NCBI GenBank assembly: GCA_005772955.1
Contig: SXID01000145.1
Coordinates: 1 to 36,951, forward strand
From: Planctomycetia bacterium
Lineage (GTDB): Bacteria > Planctomycetota > Planctomycetia > Gemmatales > Gemmataceae
Length of the DNA: 36,951 nucleotides
Reading direction: 5' to 3'
Within the stretch, counting starts at the first letter, position 1. Each line of letters starts with the position of its first letter. The notes under the pieces were generated by a model. It was given only the letters and a program-made list of their open reading frames with translations, was not told the origin of the DNA and did not search any database. The position numbers and the translations under genes are program-made. Below, piece by piece: positions 1 through 7,641 of this stretch.

Positions 1-78
1 ACGAGAAACCGCAGCGTAGCACCGCGGCCTCCCCGTTGCGCGCGGACCATGACCGTGCTGCCCGGATCCAGGCACCGC

Positions 79-354
79 CTATCGCAGCAGGATGAAGAGC
101 GGCGGCACGTTTACGCCGATCACGACGGACGGCCCCGGCCAGTAATGGACTGCGGGTTGCTCGACGTAGACGCGGCGTTCGATCACCACCGGGCGCTCGC
201 GAGAGCCGTCAACGACGACCTGCTGGAAGTTCTCCATCGTTCCTTCGACGACCCATGACGACTCAGTCACGGCGCACCTCCCAGTGTGTGGGTTAGCCCA
301 AACTTCAATCAGTGCGATCAACCTACCGTTCGGGGCTTTGCTTTCCACTGGCAC
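79..354 (-). CDS. Hypothetical protein, possibly a secreted-protein C-terminus
   Basis: A 91-residue frame starts at GTG 354. An internal ATG about 39 codons later would give a 52-residue product. No domain is recognised. The C-terminal half (PVVIERRVYVEQPAV followed by an aromatic/Pro-rich end) resembles Tyr/Pro/Val-rich tails of small planctomycete exported proteins, which is the only reason to prefer it over the overlapping forward frame at 49-258. There is no signal peptide and no good ribosome binding site, so it may be a 5'-truncated remnant. Its start lies just before the forward tRNA-Gln promoter. Low confidence. Confidence 0.35.
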   Translation of the reverse strand: MPVESKAPNGRLIALIEVWANPHTGRCAVTESSWVVEGTMENFQQVVVDGSRERPVVIERRVYVEQPAVHYWPGPSVVIGVNVPPLFILLR

Positions 355-361
355 GCTGATC

Positions 362-390
362 TTGTCAGCGCACGAACCCGCCGCTATATT
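362..390 (+). promoter_or_regulatory. Sigma70-type promoter of tRNA-Gln
   Basis: TTGTCA at 362-367 and TATATT at 385-390 are separated by exactly 17 bases. Initiation would fall near 397, about 25 bases before the mature tRNA 5' end, a normal distance for a tRNA leader. Confidence 0.6.
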
Positions 391-421
391 CCGGTTGTCG
401 TGCTGTCACTCGAGAATTGAT

Positions 422-492
422 TGGGGATTGGTGTAACGGTAGCACGAGTGACTCTGACTCACTTAGTCTAGGTTCGAATCCTAGATCCCCAA
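422..492 (+). tRNA. tRNA-Gln (anticodon CTG)
   Basis: A complete cloverleaf can be folded by hand. The acceptor arm pairs 422-428 with 485-491. The D stem is GTG/CAC. The anticodon stem AGTGA/TCACT (447-451 with 459-463) encloses loop CTCTGAC with anticodon CTG at 454-456, which reads CAG. The T arm CTAGG-TTCGAAT-CCTAG spans 468-484. The discriminator is A492, and CCA is not encoded. The weak U1-A72 first pair is typical of tRNA-Gln. It has its own promoter and is followed at once by a hairpin. Confidence 0.95.
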
Positions 493-499
493 CTCAACC

Positions 500-525
500 A
501 AGCCCTGGAATTTCCAGGGCTTGTG
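500..525 (+). terminator. Hairpin terminator after tRNA-Gln
   Basis: AAGCCCTGGAA at 500-510 is followed by its exact reverse complement at 512-522, giving an 11-bp arm with almost no loop, and then a short T-containing run. The position eight bases after the tRNA supports a terminator or 3'-processing hairpin. The T tract is weak. Confidence 0.55.
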
Positions 526-639
526 TCATTGATGTCAGTTGTCATTTCGTTAGATAGAAACCGATTCGTAGCTCATCTCAACTATTCCACAACCTCGACC
601 TGTTCCAGTTGCTGTGTAGCCTGTGAACAGCGCCTGCAT

Positions 640-942
640 ATTGTCCGCAGCGGTATGTTGCCCACGGTTCATGTCGTGAGCGTAGATGCGTTGTTGGGTT
701 ACTCACGCGGGCACTGGGGCAGCGAGAACGGGTTGCACTTCACCCGTGACGTGACGCTTTGCGAGGACCGTTGTCGGGTGCGATGCGGGCAGGCTCCACG
801 CGTGTTGGCGTCGCTGCGGTACGTGGCTGTGTGCCTCTTGCGCAACGCTGACTACCCGAGCGTGGTGGCCGCGACCAGGGCCATGGTCGCGCGCCTTGAC
901 CTCGCCCTGGACCTCCTCAAACGACCCGGCTTCAGATTCTGA
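640..942 (+). pseudogene. C-terminal fragment of an ISAs1-family transposase
   Basis: The frame ending at 942 contains RGHWGSENGLHFTRDVTL, then EDRCRVRCGQAP, then a Leu/Arg-rich stretch. This is the characteristic end of ISAs1/H-repeat type DDE transposases (RGHWGIEN...LHW..DVTF.ED..R.R.G.AP). Only about 90-100 of the usual 350-400 residues remain; the upstream catalytic Asp residues are gone. The frame is open back to a GTG at 523, but residues before about 640 do not look like transposase. No terminal inverted repeats or target duplications were found. It is a decayed remnant beside a tRNA gene, a common landing region. Confidence 0.65.
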
Positions 943-1266
943 GTTGCCTTGGCCACGGCGGGTTCTGGGTATTATCTCTTTGTGTTTCGGTTCGAGGTCA
1001 ATTCGCGTTTTGCAAGGATCGCTTGAATGCCGCTGAAAGCAATCGAAACAGCTTGGATTGCCTGGCAAATGTCGCTCTTCAGGCGGCGAGGTAGCTGAAA
1101 CACTCGTCTCGCCAAGTGGAATCGGCTGCAATGAATTGCGCCGAAATGACGAACTGTAGACCATCTCACCGCAAAACCGTAAAATCATCTCTTTCCATTC
1201 CATCGCCTCACCGTTAGTATCTTCTCTAACAATTCAAGCAAGTATGAATCGTTTGAGTTGGTCTTT
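943..1266. other. Non-coding spacer, nothing recognised
   Basis: This lies between the transposase remnant and the hairpin upstream of the DUF1559 gene. A 65-residue reverse frame exists at 972-1169, but its composition is not protein-like. It could be further decayed insertion sequence. No repeat end, tRNA or clear promoter was seen. Confidence 0.4.
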
Positions 1267-1308
1267 CTCACTGAACGCGACAGGAACAGACCTGTCGCGT
1301 TCAGTGAG
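1267..1308. repeat. Perfect 18-bp inverted repeat with 6-base loop
   Basis: The arms 1267-1284 and 1291-1308 are exact reverse complements around loop AACAGA. It sits 50 bases before the DUF1559 start, so it would lie in that gene's leader if transcription begins upstream. It has no T tract directly after it, which argues against a simple terminator. It may be a REP-type palindrome or a leader hairpin. Confidence 0.7.
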
Positions 1309-1357
1309 CTGCGTCGCTGTTTTTCTCTATTCCGTCACTATTTGGAATGTCTCGCTC

Positions 1358-2179
1358 ATGTCGACTCTACGACCCCACACAGGTCGGCGTGCCTTCACGC
1401 TGATCGAACTGCTCGTCGTCATTGCCATCATCGCGATCCTGATCGGGTTGCTGCTACCGGCCGTGCAGAAGGTACGCGAGGCCGCCGCACGCATGAGCAG
1501 TACGAATAACGTCAAGCAACTCTCGCTCGCCTGTCACTCGCACCACGACGCCTACAACCGCCTTCCACCGCAGTGGGCGACGTACGGCAACGTGACCGCT
1601 ACCCTGCACTTCTGGATTTTGCCTTACGTTGAGCAGGATAACCTGTACAAGCTCGTGCCCCAAGGCGGTGCCGCGAACATTTACGCACACGACAACGCGA
1701 CGGTTCGCCGGGGGGTGATCAAAACGTTCATCTCGCCTTTGGATTCGTCCACACCAAGTTCCCTTGTGTACAACGACTGGGCGATCTCGAACTATGCGTC
1801 TAACCATGCCGTATTCGGTCAGCCGAACGTGAGTTGGGACGGCAAGCGGACGATGACCAGCATTTCGGACGGTACCTCGAACACCGTGGCTTTCGCTGAG
1901 AAAATGGGCACGTGTGGTGGCAACGGGAGCCTGTGGACGCACGGCGACTGGAACTGGCCGTGGATGGCCGTGTACGCCATTAACGCGGACGGCAACCCGC
2001 CGCAGATGAAGCCAACGGTTGCCAACTGCATCCCCACCCGCCCGCAAGCTATGTCTCCGGGTGGCTGCATTGTCGGACTTTGTGACGGGAGCATCCGCAC
2101 GGTCACGAGTGTGAGCGCCACCACTTGGCAGAACGCGAATTATCCATCGGATGGCAACGTCCTCAGCACCGATTGGTGA
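1358..2179 (+). CDS. DUF1559 family protein with type II pseudopilin N-terminus
   Basis: The 273-residue product begins with a prepilin-type leader: about ten polar residues, then [20 protein letters not shown]. The hydrophobic helix runs to about residue 34 and is followed by [15 protein letters not shown]. The Glu at position +5 of the mature protein is present. The rest fits DUF1559, ending with a conserved Gly-rich patch and CDGSIRTV near the C-terminus. This family is strongly expanded in Planctomycetes; its function is unknown, and type II secretion/pilus-like processing is inferred from the N-terminus. The frame is open to 1244, but that extension translates the upstream palindrome, so ATG 1358 is preferred. 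A lipoprotein gene follows after a terminator-like hairpin. Confidence 0.9.
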   Translation: MSTLRPHTGRRAFTLIELLVVIAIIAILIGLLLPAVQKVREAAARMSSTNNVKQLSLACHSHHDAYNRLPPQWATYGNVTATLHFWILPYVEQDNLYKLVPQGGAANIYAHDNATVRRGVIKTFISPLDSSTPSSLVYNDWAISNYASNHAVFGQPNVSWDGKRTMTSISDGTSNTVAFAEKMGTCGGNGSLWTHGDWNWPWMAVYAINADGNPPQMKPTVANCIPTRPQAMSPGGCIVGLCDGSIRTVTSVSATTWQNANYPSDGNVLSTDW

Positions 2180-2206
2180 GCCTCAGACTGTTTCCGTCAA
2201 CCCCCG

Positions 2207-2237
2207 GCATGCGAGGCTTGCGCCTCGCATGCGTTTT
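2207..2237 (+). terminator. Intrinsic terminator after the DUF1559 gene
   Basis: An 11-bp perfect stem (2207-2217 with 2222-2232), a four-base loop and a following GTTTT make a good Rho-independent terminator. It would separate or attenuate transcription between the DUF1559 and lipoprotein genes. Confidence 0.7.
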
Positions 2238-2271
2238 CGCCTCGTCCTCTACCAATACCGGAGCTCGCGGA

Positions 2272-2766
2272 ATGAAGCGGACTTTACTCTCCCGAATCGT
2301 TGTCTTGGTGTGCGTTACCGCAGCGGTTTGCATCCTTACTGGGTGTTCGAAGAAGTTGACGGCGACTGTGAGCGGAAAGGTGACCTATCAAGGGGCGCCC
2401 ATCAAGACGGGCACGATCACATTCCACGGTGCCGAGAAGAAAATGGCGTCCGCAGCGATCCAGCCCGACGGTACCTACACCTGCACGGAGGTTCCCATGG
2501 GCGACGTAAAGGTAACCGTTGAGCAGTTCGGCGCCGGTCTTCCCGGTGGTTCGAAGGTGGGCGGCCCGGGAGTTCCTGGAAAGCCGGGCGGTGGCGGGCT
2601 GATCACACCAGGGAAGAAGTCGCCAGAGAAGACGAAGACGCCGGAAAATGCACCCCCTGCCCCGGAATTGGCGAAGTTGCCCGCGAATGTCGGGAAGCTG
2701 GAAACGACGCCGCTCAAATACACCATTGACTCTTCGAATCAGACGATTGACATCGTTATCCCCTAG
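2272..2766 (+). CDS. Small lipoprotein, carboxypeptidase-regulatory-like fold
   Basis: The 164-residue product has a lipoprotein signal peptide: MKRTLLSRIV, a hydrophobic core, then lipobox LTGC with the acylated Cys at about residue 25. Mature residues 30-80 (VSGKVTYQGAPIKTGTITF followed by a DGTYTC motif) look like the transthyretin/carboxypeptidase-regulatory beta-sandwich common in planctomycete lipoproteins. The middle is Gly/Pro/Lys-rich and low complexity; the C-terminus (LKYTIDSSNQTIDIVIP) returns to beta structure. Such genes often follow DUF1559 genes in this phylum, which suggests a shared envelope role, but the function is unknown. ATG 2272 is chosen because the upstream in-frame extension overlaps the previous gene and lacks a signal peptide. 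Confidence 0.85.
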   Translation: MKRTLLSRIVVLVCVTAAVCILTGCSKKLTATVSGKVTYQGAPIKTGTITFHGAEKKMASAAIQPDGTYTCTEVPMGDVKVTVEQFGAGLPGGSKVGGPGVPGKPGGGGLITPGKKSPEKTKTPENAPPAPELAKLPANVGKLETTPLKYTIDSSNQTIDIVIP

Positions 2767-2798
2767 GTTCGGATCCTGAATCCCCAACCCACTGCGAT

Positions 2799-2829
2799 GG
2801 CCAGCCGCAACCGATCGTTGCGGCTGGCC
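2799..2829 (+). terminator. Strong hairpin after the lipoprotein gene
   Basis: A 13-bp perfect GC-rich stem pairs 2799-2811 with 2817-2829, with a five-base loop, about 30 bases after the lipoprotein stop. The following TGTTGCGTTTC is only moderately T-rich, so termination is likely but not certain. Confidence 0.6.
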
Positions 2830-3116
2830 TGTTGCGTTTCTCCGCTGTCGCGGACTGCTAGACCAAGGGGTGTCCCGCCGCGCGGCTCTGGCCTGACTTG
2901 CTCGCACCCATGTCGTCGGCGCAGCGGTAGGTTGGACGACGCCCTCGAGGTGCTGGAGGAGTCCAAGAAGTTGCAAGAGATCGTGTCGCCACGCCCTTGT
3001 TTTCGCGCCGTGGCCTTCCAATCACTAGAATCCACTCGCAGCGACACCCCCGCACGGCTCCCGACGAGCGGACCGCTCCCGAAACGCCTGCCCCAACCCA
3101 CGAAAAAAGGGCCACA
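2830..3116. other. Spacer without a supported gene
   Basis: Several overlapping frames cross this region in both directions, but none has protein-like composition or a recognisable motif. A TAGAAT at 3026-3031 could be a -10 box for the SGNH hydrolase gene, but no -35 element lies at a suitable distance. Confidence 0.4.
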
Positions 3117-3812
3117 ATGCGAACCCGACATCTGTTGATTTTCGCCGCGATTCTCGGCACCCCCGTACTGTCCTTGGCCGCGGACGGCCCGCCCGCGCTG
3201 AAGAAGGGCGAGAAGATCGTATTTCTTGGTGACTCGATCACTGCCGGGGGCGTCGCACCCAAGGGGTACGTCACGCTAATCAAAACCGGGCTGTCCGAGA
3301 AGCACAAGGAGTTGGGGATCGAGGTCATCGGCGCGGGCATCAGCGGGAACAAGGTGCCGAACCTCCAGAGCCGCCTGGAGAAAGATGTGCTCGCAAAAAA
3401 GCCGACGCTGGTCGTCATCTACATCGGGATCAACGATGTGTGGCACGGAGAGAATGACCCGACTAAGGGGACACCCAAGGACAAGTTCGAGACCGGGTTG
3501 AAAGAGATTATCGGCAAGATCAAGGACAACGGCGCGCGTGTGGTACTCTGCACCCCAACCGTCATCGGTGAGAAGAAGGCCGGGGCGAACAAACTTGATG
3601 GGAAGTTGGACGAGTACGCCGAGGTGAGCCGCAAGGTCGCCAAGGACACCGGTTCGCAGTTGTGTGATCTGCGCAAGGCGTTCGTTGACCACATCGCAAA
3701 GAACAACGCCGACGACAAGGACAAGGGCATTCTGACGACCGACCGCGTTCACTTGAACGAAGCCGGGAACAAACTCGTTGCGGACACCATCCGGGCCACG
3801 ATCGACAAATGA
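3117..3812 (+). CDS. Secreted SGNH/GDSL-type hydrolase
   Basis: The 231-residue product has an N-terminal signal peptide (MRTRHLLIFAAILG, likely cleaved after SLAA). The SGNH blocks follow in order: FLGDSITAGG with the nucleophile Ser (block I), GAGISGNKV with the oxyanion Gly (II), IGINDVWHG with Asn (III), and TTDRVHLNEAGN with the Asp-x-x-His pair (V). This is the single-domain esterase/acetylhydrolase type; the substrate cannot be read from sequence, though planctomycete relatives often act on acylated polysaccharides. ATG 3117 is chosen because the frame upstream to 2997 lacks hydrophobic character and the signal peptide starts here. It stands alone, with a palindromic element and a convergent gene downstream. 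Confidence 0.9.
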   Translation: MRTRHLLIFAAILGTPVLSLAADGPPALKKGEKIVFLGDSITAGGVAPKGYVTLIKTGLSEKHKELGIEVIGAGISGNKVPNLQSRLEKDVLAKKPTLVVIYIGINDVWHGENDPTKGTPKDKFETGLKEIIGKIKDNGARVVLCTPTVIGEKKAGANKLDGKLDEYAEVSRKVAKDTGSQLCDLRKAFVDHIAKNNADDKDKGILTTDRVHLNEAGNKLVADTIRATIDK

Positions 3813-3884
3813 ACCGGCCTCGCGTTGATCGCTTTCTGTAGCCGGCCCGCGTGAGGCTGGCTCTCGTGGCTCATTGCATCTCAA

Positions 3885-3975
3885 GGTAGGCAACTCGCTC
3901 CGCGAGTTTCGCGCTGGTGGTCGTGGTGCGTGCCGCCCATCCCGAAGGTGTCACTCGCGGAGCGAGTGACCTACC
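3885..3975. repeat. Composite palindromic element (MITE/REP-like)
   Basis: Two arms, about 3885-3909 and 3950-3975, are imperfect reverse complements (GGTAGG...CTCGCTCCGCGAG against CTCGCGGAGCGAG...CCTACC). Each arm is itself a small palindrome around CTCCG or CGGAG. The element separates the convergent SGNH hydrolase and DUF1501 genes and could serve as a bidirectional terminator. Confidence 0.65.
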
Positions 3976-4004
3976 GTAGAACTGCAACGAACTACGAGAC
4001 GGCA

Positions 4005-5477
4005 TCACGCGAGGATGTCGCGGATCACGGTGCCGCTCACGTCCGTCAGCCGGTAGTCGCGGGCGTTGAACCGGTACGTCAGTTTCTCGTGATCCAGTCC
4101 GAGCAGGTGCAGGATGGTCGCGTGCAGGTCGTGGACGCTGGTCCGCTTCTCGACCGCGTGGTAGCCGAACTCGTCCGTCGCGCCGTAGTGCGCCCCGCCT
4201 TTCACGCCGCCGCCGGCCATCCACACCGTGAAGGCGTTCGGGTTGTGGTCGCGACCGACTGAGCCTTGCGAATCCGACGTGCGGCCGAACTCCCCGCTCC
4301 AAATCACGAGCGTGCTGTCGAGCAGTCCGCGCGCCTTCAGGTCGCCGAGCAACGCGGCGATGGGGCGGTCGCAAGCCCGGCCACAGTTGCGGTGGTTGGT
4401 CTCGATGTTGTTGTGCGCGTCCCAGGGCACGTCCGCAACGCTCCCGTCTCCGCCCACCCCGCGCCCGGCGAAGATCTGTACGAACCGCACGCCGCGTTCG
4501 ACCAGTCGGCGGGCGGTCAGGCACTGCCGCCCGAACACGTCTGCCTCCCCATCGCCGACGGCGTACCGGTTCCGAACTCGGTCGGTTTCTCGCGCGAGGT
4601 CGAATGCCTCAGGCGCGGCCGTCTGCATCCGGTACGCCAACTCGAACGACTCCACACGCGCGGCCAGTTCCGACTCCAGCGGATGGGCGGTACGGTGGTT
4701 CTGGTTCATCTCACGAAGCAGGTCGAGTGCGGCCCGCTGTTGCGGATCGGATTGACCTGTAGGGCGGTCGAGGTGCGCGAGCGGCTTCGCGCCGCGCCCG
4801 TCGATCGCGAGCGCCTGGTAGTTCTTCGGCAGGAACCCGGCTGACCAAATGGAGTCCTCGCCGCGGGGTTTGGTTGCGTGCATGGCCACGAACGCCGGCA
4901 GGTTCCGGCTCTCGCTCCCGAGGCCATACGTGACCCACGAACCCATGCTCGGCAACCCCGGTCGGGTGACCCCGCACGAAAGTTCGTATGCCGCTGGCGC
5001 GTGGTTGTTCGCGCGGGTGTAGCAAGAGTGAACGAACGCCATGTCGTCTGCGAACTCGGCCGTGCGCGCGAACACGTCTGACACCCACGACCCCGACTGG
5101 CCGTGCTGCTTCCATGCGAACGGCGACTTCAGACACTTTCCGCTCGTGGTGAAGAACCCGGTCTTTGGGTCCGCCCCAGCGAGCGGCTGGCCGTTCCGCT
5201 TCTGCAACTCCGGCTTGTAGTCGAACGTGTCCACCTGCGACGGGCTGCCGGTCATGAACAGCCAGATGACTGCCTTCGCCTTCGGAGCGAAGTGCGGCTT
5301 CTTGGCCGCGAGTGGATCGTTTGGCGCAGCAGGCGCGTCGGCCGCGAGCAACCCTTCCGAGTGCAACAGCGAGGCGAGCGCGAGCGAACCCGCGCCCATA
5401 CCCGCCGTGCGCAGGAACTGACGACGACCCAGCAACGCGGGATACGGCACGTTGAACGCGGGCTTGCTTCCAGACAT
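4005..5477 (-). CDS. DUF1501 family Tat-exported protein
   Basis: The 490-residue product starts with a twin-arginine signal, RRQFLR at residues 18-23 followed by a Gly/Ala/Leu-rich helix. The body fits DUF1501, a sulfatase/alkaline-phosphatase-like family: IWLFMTGSPSQVDTFDYKP, MAFVHSCYTRANNH, a conserved WDAHNNIETNH block, VIWSGEFGRTSDSQGSVGRDHNP and a C-terminal HDLHATILHLLGLDH. In planctomycetes these genes are usually paired with large DUF1549/DUF1553 cytochrome-type genes; no such partner is present here, which is unusual. The Asp/His residues suggest metal binding, and the physiological substrate is unknown. A GGAG lies about seven bases before ATG on the reverse strand. Confidence 0.92.
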   Translation of the reverse strand: MSGSKPAFNVPYPALLGRRQFLRTAGMGAGSLALASLLHSEGLLAADAPAAPNDPLAAKKPHFAPKAKAVIWLFMTGSPSQVDTFDYKPELQKRNGQPLAGADPKTGFFTTSGKCLKSPFAWKQHGQSGSWVSDVFARTAEFADDMAFVHSCYTRANNHAPAAYELSCGVTRPGLPSMGSWVTYGLGSESRNLPAFVAMHATKPRGEDSIWSAGFLPKNYQALAIDGRGAKPLAHLDRPTGQSDPQQRAALDLLREMNQNHRTAHPLESELAARVESFELAYRMQTAAPEAFDLARETDRVRNRYAVGDGEADVFGRQCLTARRLVERGVRFVQIFAGRGVGGDGSVADVPWDAHNNIETNHRNCGRACDRPIAALLGDLKARGLLDSTLVIWSGEFGRTSDSQGSVGRDHNPNAFTVWMAGGGVKGGAHYGATDEFGYHAVEKRTSVHDLHATILHLLGLDHEKLTYRFNARDYRLTDVSGTVIRDILA

Positions 5478-5604
5478 CGACGGCTCCAGGATGAAAATCC
5501 ACCAGCGCGACGAAGACTGCGCCGGCAGCCAGTGGGCGGTTTATGCACGGTCTCGGTGTGGTACGGGCTTTCCAGCCTGTGATTATTGGAGGCGTGTTTC
5601 GCGG

Positions 5605-5634
5605 TTCCCACGGCGCTTGACTGAATGATAGAAT
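5605..5634 (+). promoter_or_regulatory. Possible promoter of the UvrC-like gene
   Basis: TTCCCA at 5605-5610 and TAGAAT at 5629-5634 are separated by 18 bases. Initiation would be near 5641, which would exclude the GTG start at 5639 and favour ATG 5675 for the next gene. Confidence 0.35.
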
Positions 5635-5674
5635 ACCCGTGTACACCACCCCGAACAAGTCGCGAACCCCGAAC

Positions 5675-6874
5675 ATGAGCCGCAAAGCCAAGCACGGGCG
5701 CAAGCAACTGCGACTCTTTGCGGAAGACTTCGACGGCTTCGGTCCAAGCCGGTTCCGCCCGGCCGATGAGGTCGTCCGGGTCTACGAGGTCCGCGGGAAA
5801 CGCGTCAGTCGGTTGAAACGCGGGACGAAGAAGAACGCGCCGAAGGCGCCCGGCGTGTACGGGATGCTCGACAAGCGCGACCGGCTCATCTACGTCGGCA
5901 AGGCGAAGAACCTGCGGTGCCGGCTGCTGTCCTACTTCCGCGAGAACAGCCGCGACCCGAAAGCCGGCAAGATCATCCAACAGACGAAGCGTCTCGTGTG
6001 GGAACAAACCGGCGACGAGTTCGCCGCGCTACTACGCGAACTCGAACTCATCCAGCGGTTGCGCCCGAAGTTCAACGTCCTCGGCGTACCGGGTCACCAG
6101 CGGCACCATTACATCTGCCTCGGCAAGTCTCCCGCCCCGTACGTGTACGTCACACCGAGGCCGACCGGCAAGGAACTCGGTGCCTATGGTCCTTTCGTGA
6201 GGTGGGATAAGTCCGACGACGCGGCACGCCGACTGAACCACTGGTTCAAGCTCCGCGACTGCCCGCAGTCGGTCTCCCTGTCGTTCGCGGAGCAGGGCGA
6301 GTTGTTCGACTCGGATCGTGGGGCGAAGTGTCTCCGGTTTGAATTGGGAACGTGTAGCGGGCCGTGCGTGAGCGCCTGCACGCGAACCGCCTATTCCTCC
6401 GGTGTGCGCGGCGCGAAGGCGTTTCTCGACGGCCGCAACAAATCGGTCTTGCGGGCGCTCCAAGGGCAGATGGAAACGGCCGCGTCGGCGTTCGAGTTTG
6501 AGCGGGCGGCTTCAATTCGCGACAAACTCCAGGCGATGCAGTGGCTCGACGACCGCCTCAGCCTCCTTCGAACGGCGCGCGACCGCAACTCGTTCGTGTA
6601 CCCACTCGCGGGCGCCGACGGTCAGACGCGCTGGTATCTGATTCACCACGGCCAAGTGCAAGCTGTGGTGTTCCTGCCGACAGCGGATTCGGCCGCGGCG
6701 GTGATGTCGTTGCTTGCGGCGACGTTCGCGGATCACCCAGTTCCCGCCGTGCTGTCGGACGTGGCGGTGGATAGCGTGCTGCTCGTGTCGGGGTGGTTCC
6801 GCAAGCGCACGGATGAGCGCGCGAACCTGCTTTCGCGTGCGAAAGCCGAAATCGCATGGATGCCTTCTGGGTAG
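5675..6874 (+). CDS. Short UvrC-like GIY-YIG nuclease
   Basis: The 399-residue product has a GIY-YIG domain at residues 58-100 (GVY, then YVGKAKNLR), the helix ELELIQRLRPKFN, and a Cys block matching UvrC: LRDC, AKC, GTC and GPC at about 196, 219, 227 and 231, the pattern proposed to bind a 4Fe-4S cluster in UvrC. A UVR motif (FEFERAASIRDKLQAM) lies at about 273-290. The usual C-terminal RNase H-like (endonuclease V-like) and helix-hairpin-helix domains of a 600-residue UvrC are absent, so only the 3' incision activity would be expected, as in Cho-like proteins. GTG 5639 is an alternative start, adding 12 residues. Whether a full UvrC exists elsewhere cannot be seen. Confidence 0.85.
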   Translation: MSRKAKHGRKQLRLFAEDFDGFGPSRFRPADEVVRVYEVRGKRVSRLKRGTKKNAPKAPGVYGMLDKRDRLIYVGKAKNLRCRLLSYFRENSRDPKAGKIIQQTKRLVWEQTGDEFAALLRELELIQRLRPKFNVLGVPGHQRHHYICLGKSPAPYVYVTPRPTGKELGAYGPFVRWDKSDDAARRLNHWFKLRDCPQSVSLSFAEQGELFDSDRGAKCLRFELGTCSGPCVSACTRTAYSSGVRGAKAFLDGRNKSVLRALQGQMETAASAFEFERAASIRDKLQAMQWLDDRLSLLRTARDRNSFVYPLAGADGQTRWYLIHHGQVQAVVFLPTADSAAAVMSLLAATFADHPVPAVLSDVAVDSVLLVSGWFRKRTDERANLLSRAKAEIAWMPSG

Positions 6875-6902
6875 GTGCCTCTCCTCAAGCGGTACCTACC
6901 CA
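6868..6902 (+). terminator. Hairpin overlapping the UvrC-like stop codon
   Basis: TGGGTAGGT at 6868-6876 pairs exactly with ACCTACCCA at 6894-6902; the loop is 17 bases. The stem includes the TAG stop at 6872-6874. AAAA follows on the forward strand rather than T, so terminator strength is doubtful. Confidence 0.4.
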
Positions 6903-7057
6903 AAAGGCACAAATGACCGACCACCGCCGGCAGATCGAGTGAATCATTCGCAGTTTGAGACACGTACCGAACTGTGCTCGTTCCACTCCTCTTACGGACG
7001 AACAGCGGGTGTGTTGTATGATGGCATTGCGCCTGCCAAGCGCTCGGAGGTGGACAG

Positions 7058-7564
7058 ATGGGAGTGCCGACGGGTGAAGTCGTTGCGCGGCCGATGGTTG
7101 CTCGCGCCTGCGGATGCCTACGCGAGTTCCAGCATTACGCTGTGGACCGGTATCGCGCGCAGCGGTTGGCGAAGTTCCAGAAGACCCGCTGCGAGGTCTG
7201 CGTTGCGAAACTCAACGACGAGCAGCGCCAGGCCGCTGCTACCGTGCCGAAGAAAGGGGAAGCGTTCAAGCTACTCCCCGAAGGAGCTCAGTACGCGTTG
7301 ACTCGCGAAGCCGATGCCAGTTGGACTGGTACGCTGACCGCGAACGGCCAAACCGTCGCGGCCGACGGGGACGGACCCCACGGTTTGACTCTTGCGCTGG
7401 CCCGCGCGTGGCTGTCCGCGAACGGCATTACCGCGTCTGAGGAGGCAGGGGAGAAGCCCGCGGCATCCACACCAACTGCAGTTTCAAAGCATCCCGCACC
7501 GAAACCACCGCCACCGGCTGCAAAGCCGAGTCTTATTGCCACCCAGAAGCCAAAACCAGAGTGA
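7058..7564 (+). CDS. Hypothetical protein with Cys pairs and Pro-rich tail
   Basis: The 168-residue product starts at ATG 7058 behind a clear GGAGG at 7046-7050. Residues 15-50 contain a CGC pair and, about 27 residues later, CEVC, a spacing compatible with a small zinc-binding module, in a basic helix-rich context (REFQHYAVDRYRAQRLAKFQ). Residues 75-130 look like a compact alpha/beta domain that ends with GPHGLTLALARAWLSANG. The last 35 residues are Pro/Ala/Lys-rich and probably disordered. There is no signal peptide. I do not recognise the family. A possible -10 box TATGAT lies at 7017-7022. It converges on the ABC1 kinase gene. Confidence 0.7.
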   Translation: MGVPTGEVVARPMVARACGCLREFQHYAVDRYRAQRLAKFQKTRCEVCVAKLNDEQRQAAATVPKKGEAFKLLPEGAQYALTREADASWTGTLTANGQTVAADGDGPHGLTLALARAWLSANGITASEEAGEKPAASTPTAVSKHPAPKPPPPAAKPSLIATQKPKPE

Positions 7565-7641
7565 GTGACATCACGTTGAGCGTCAGTTAGGCACACCAAA
7601 AACAAGGCTCCTCCGGGGCCGACGTGAATCGAGTTCTGCAA

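Noticed and set aside
972-1169. A 65-codon reverse frame after the transposase relic
   Set aside because: No motif, no ribosome binding site, and composition like random sequence.
1244-1357. Upstream extension of the DUF1559 reading frame
   Set aside because: It translates a perfect palindrome and would place 38 residues before a prepilin leader that begins properly at 1358.
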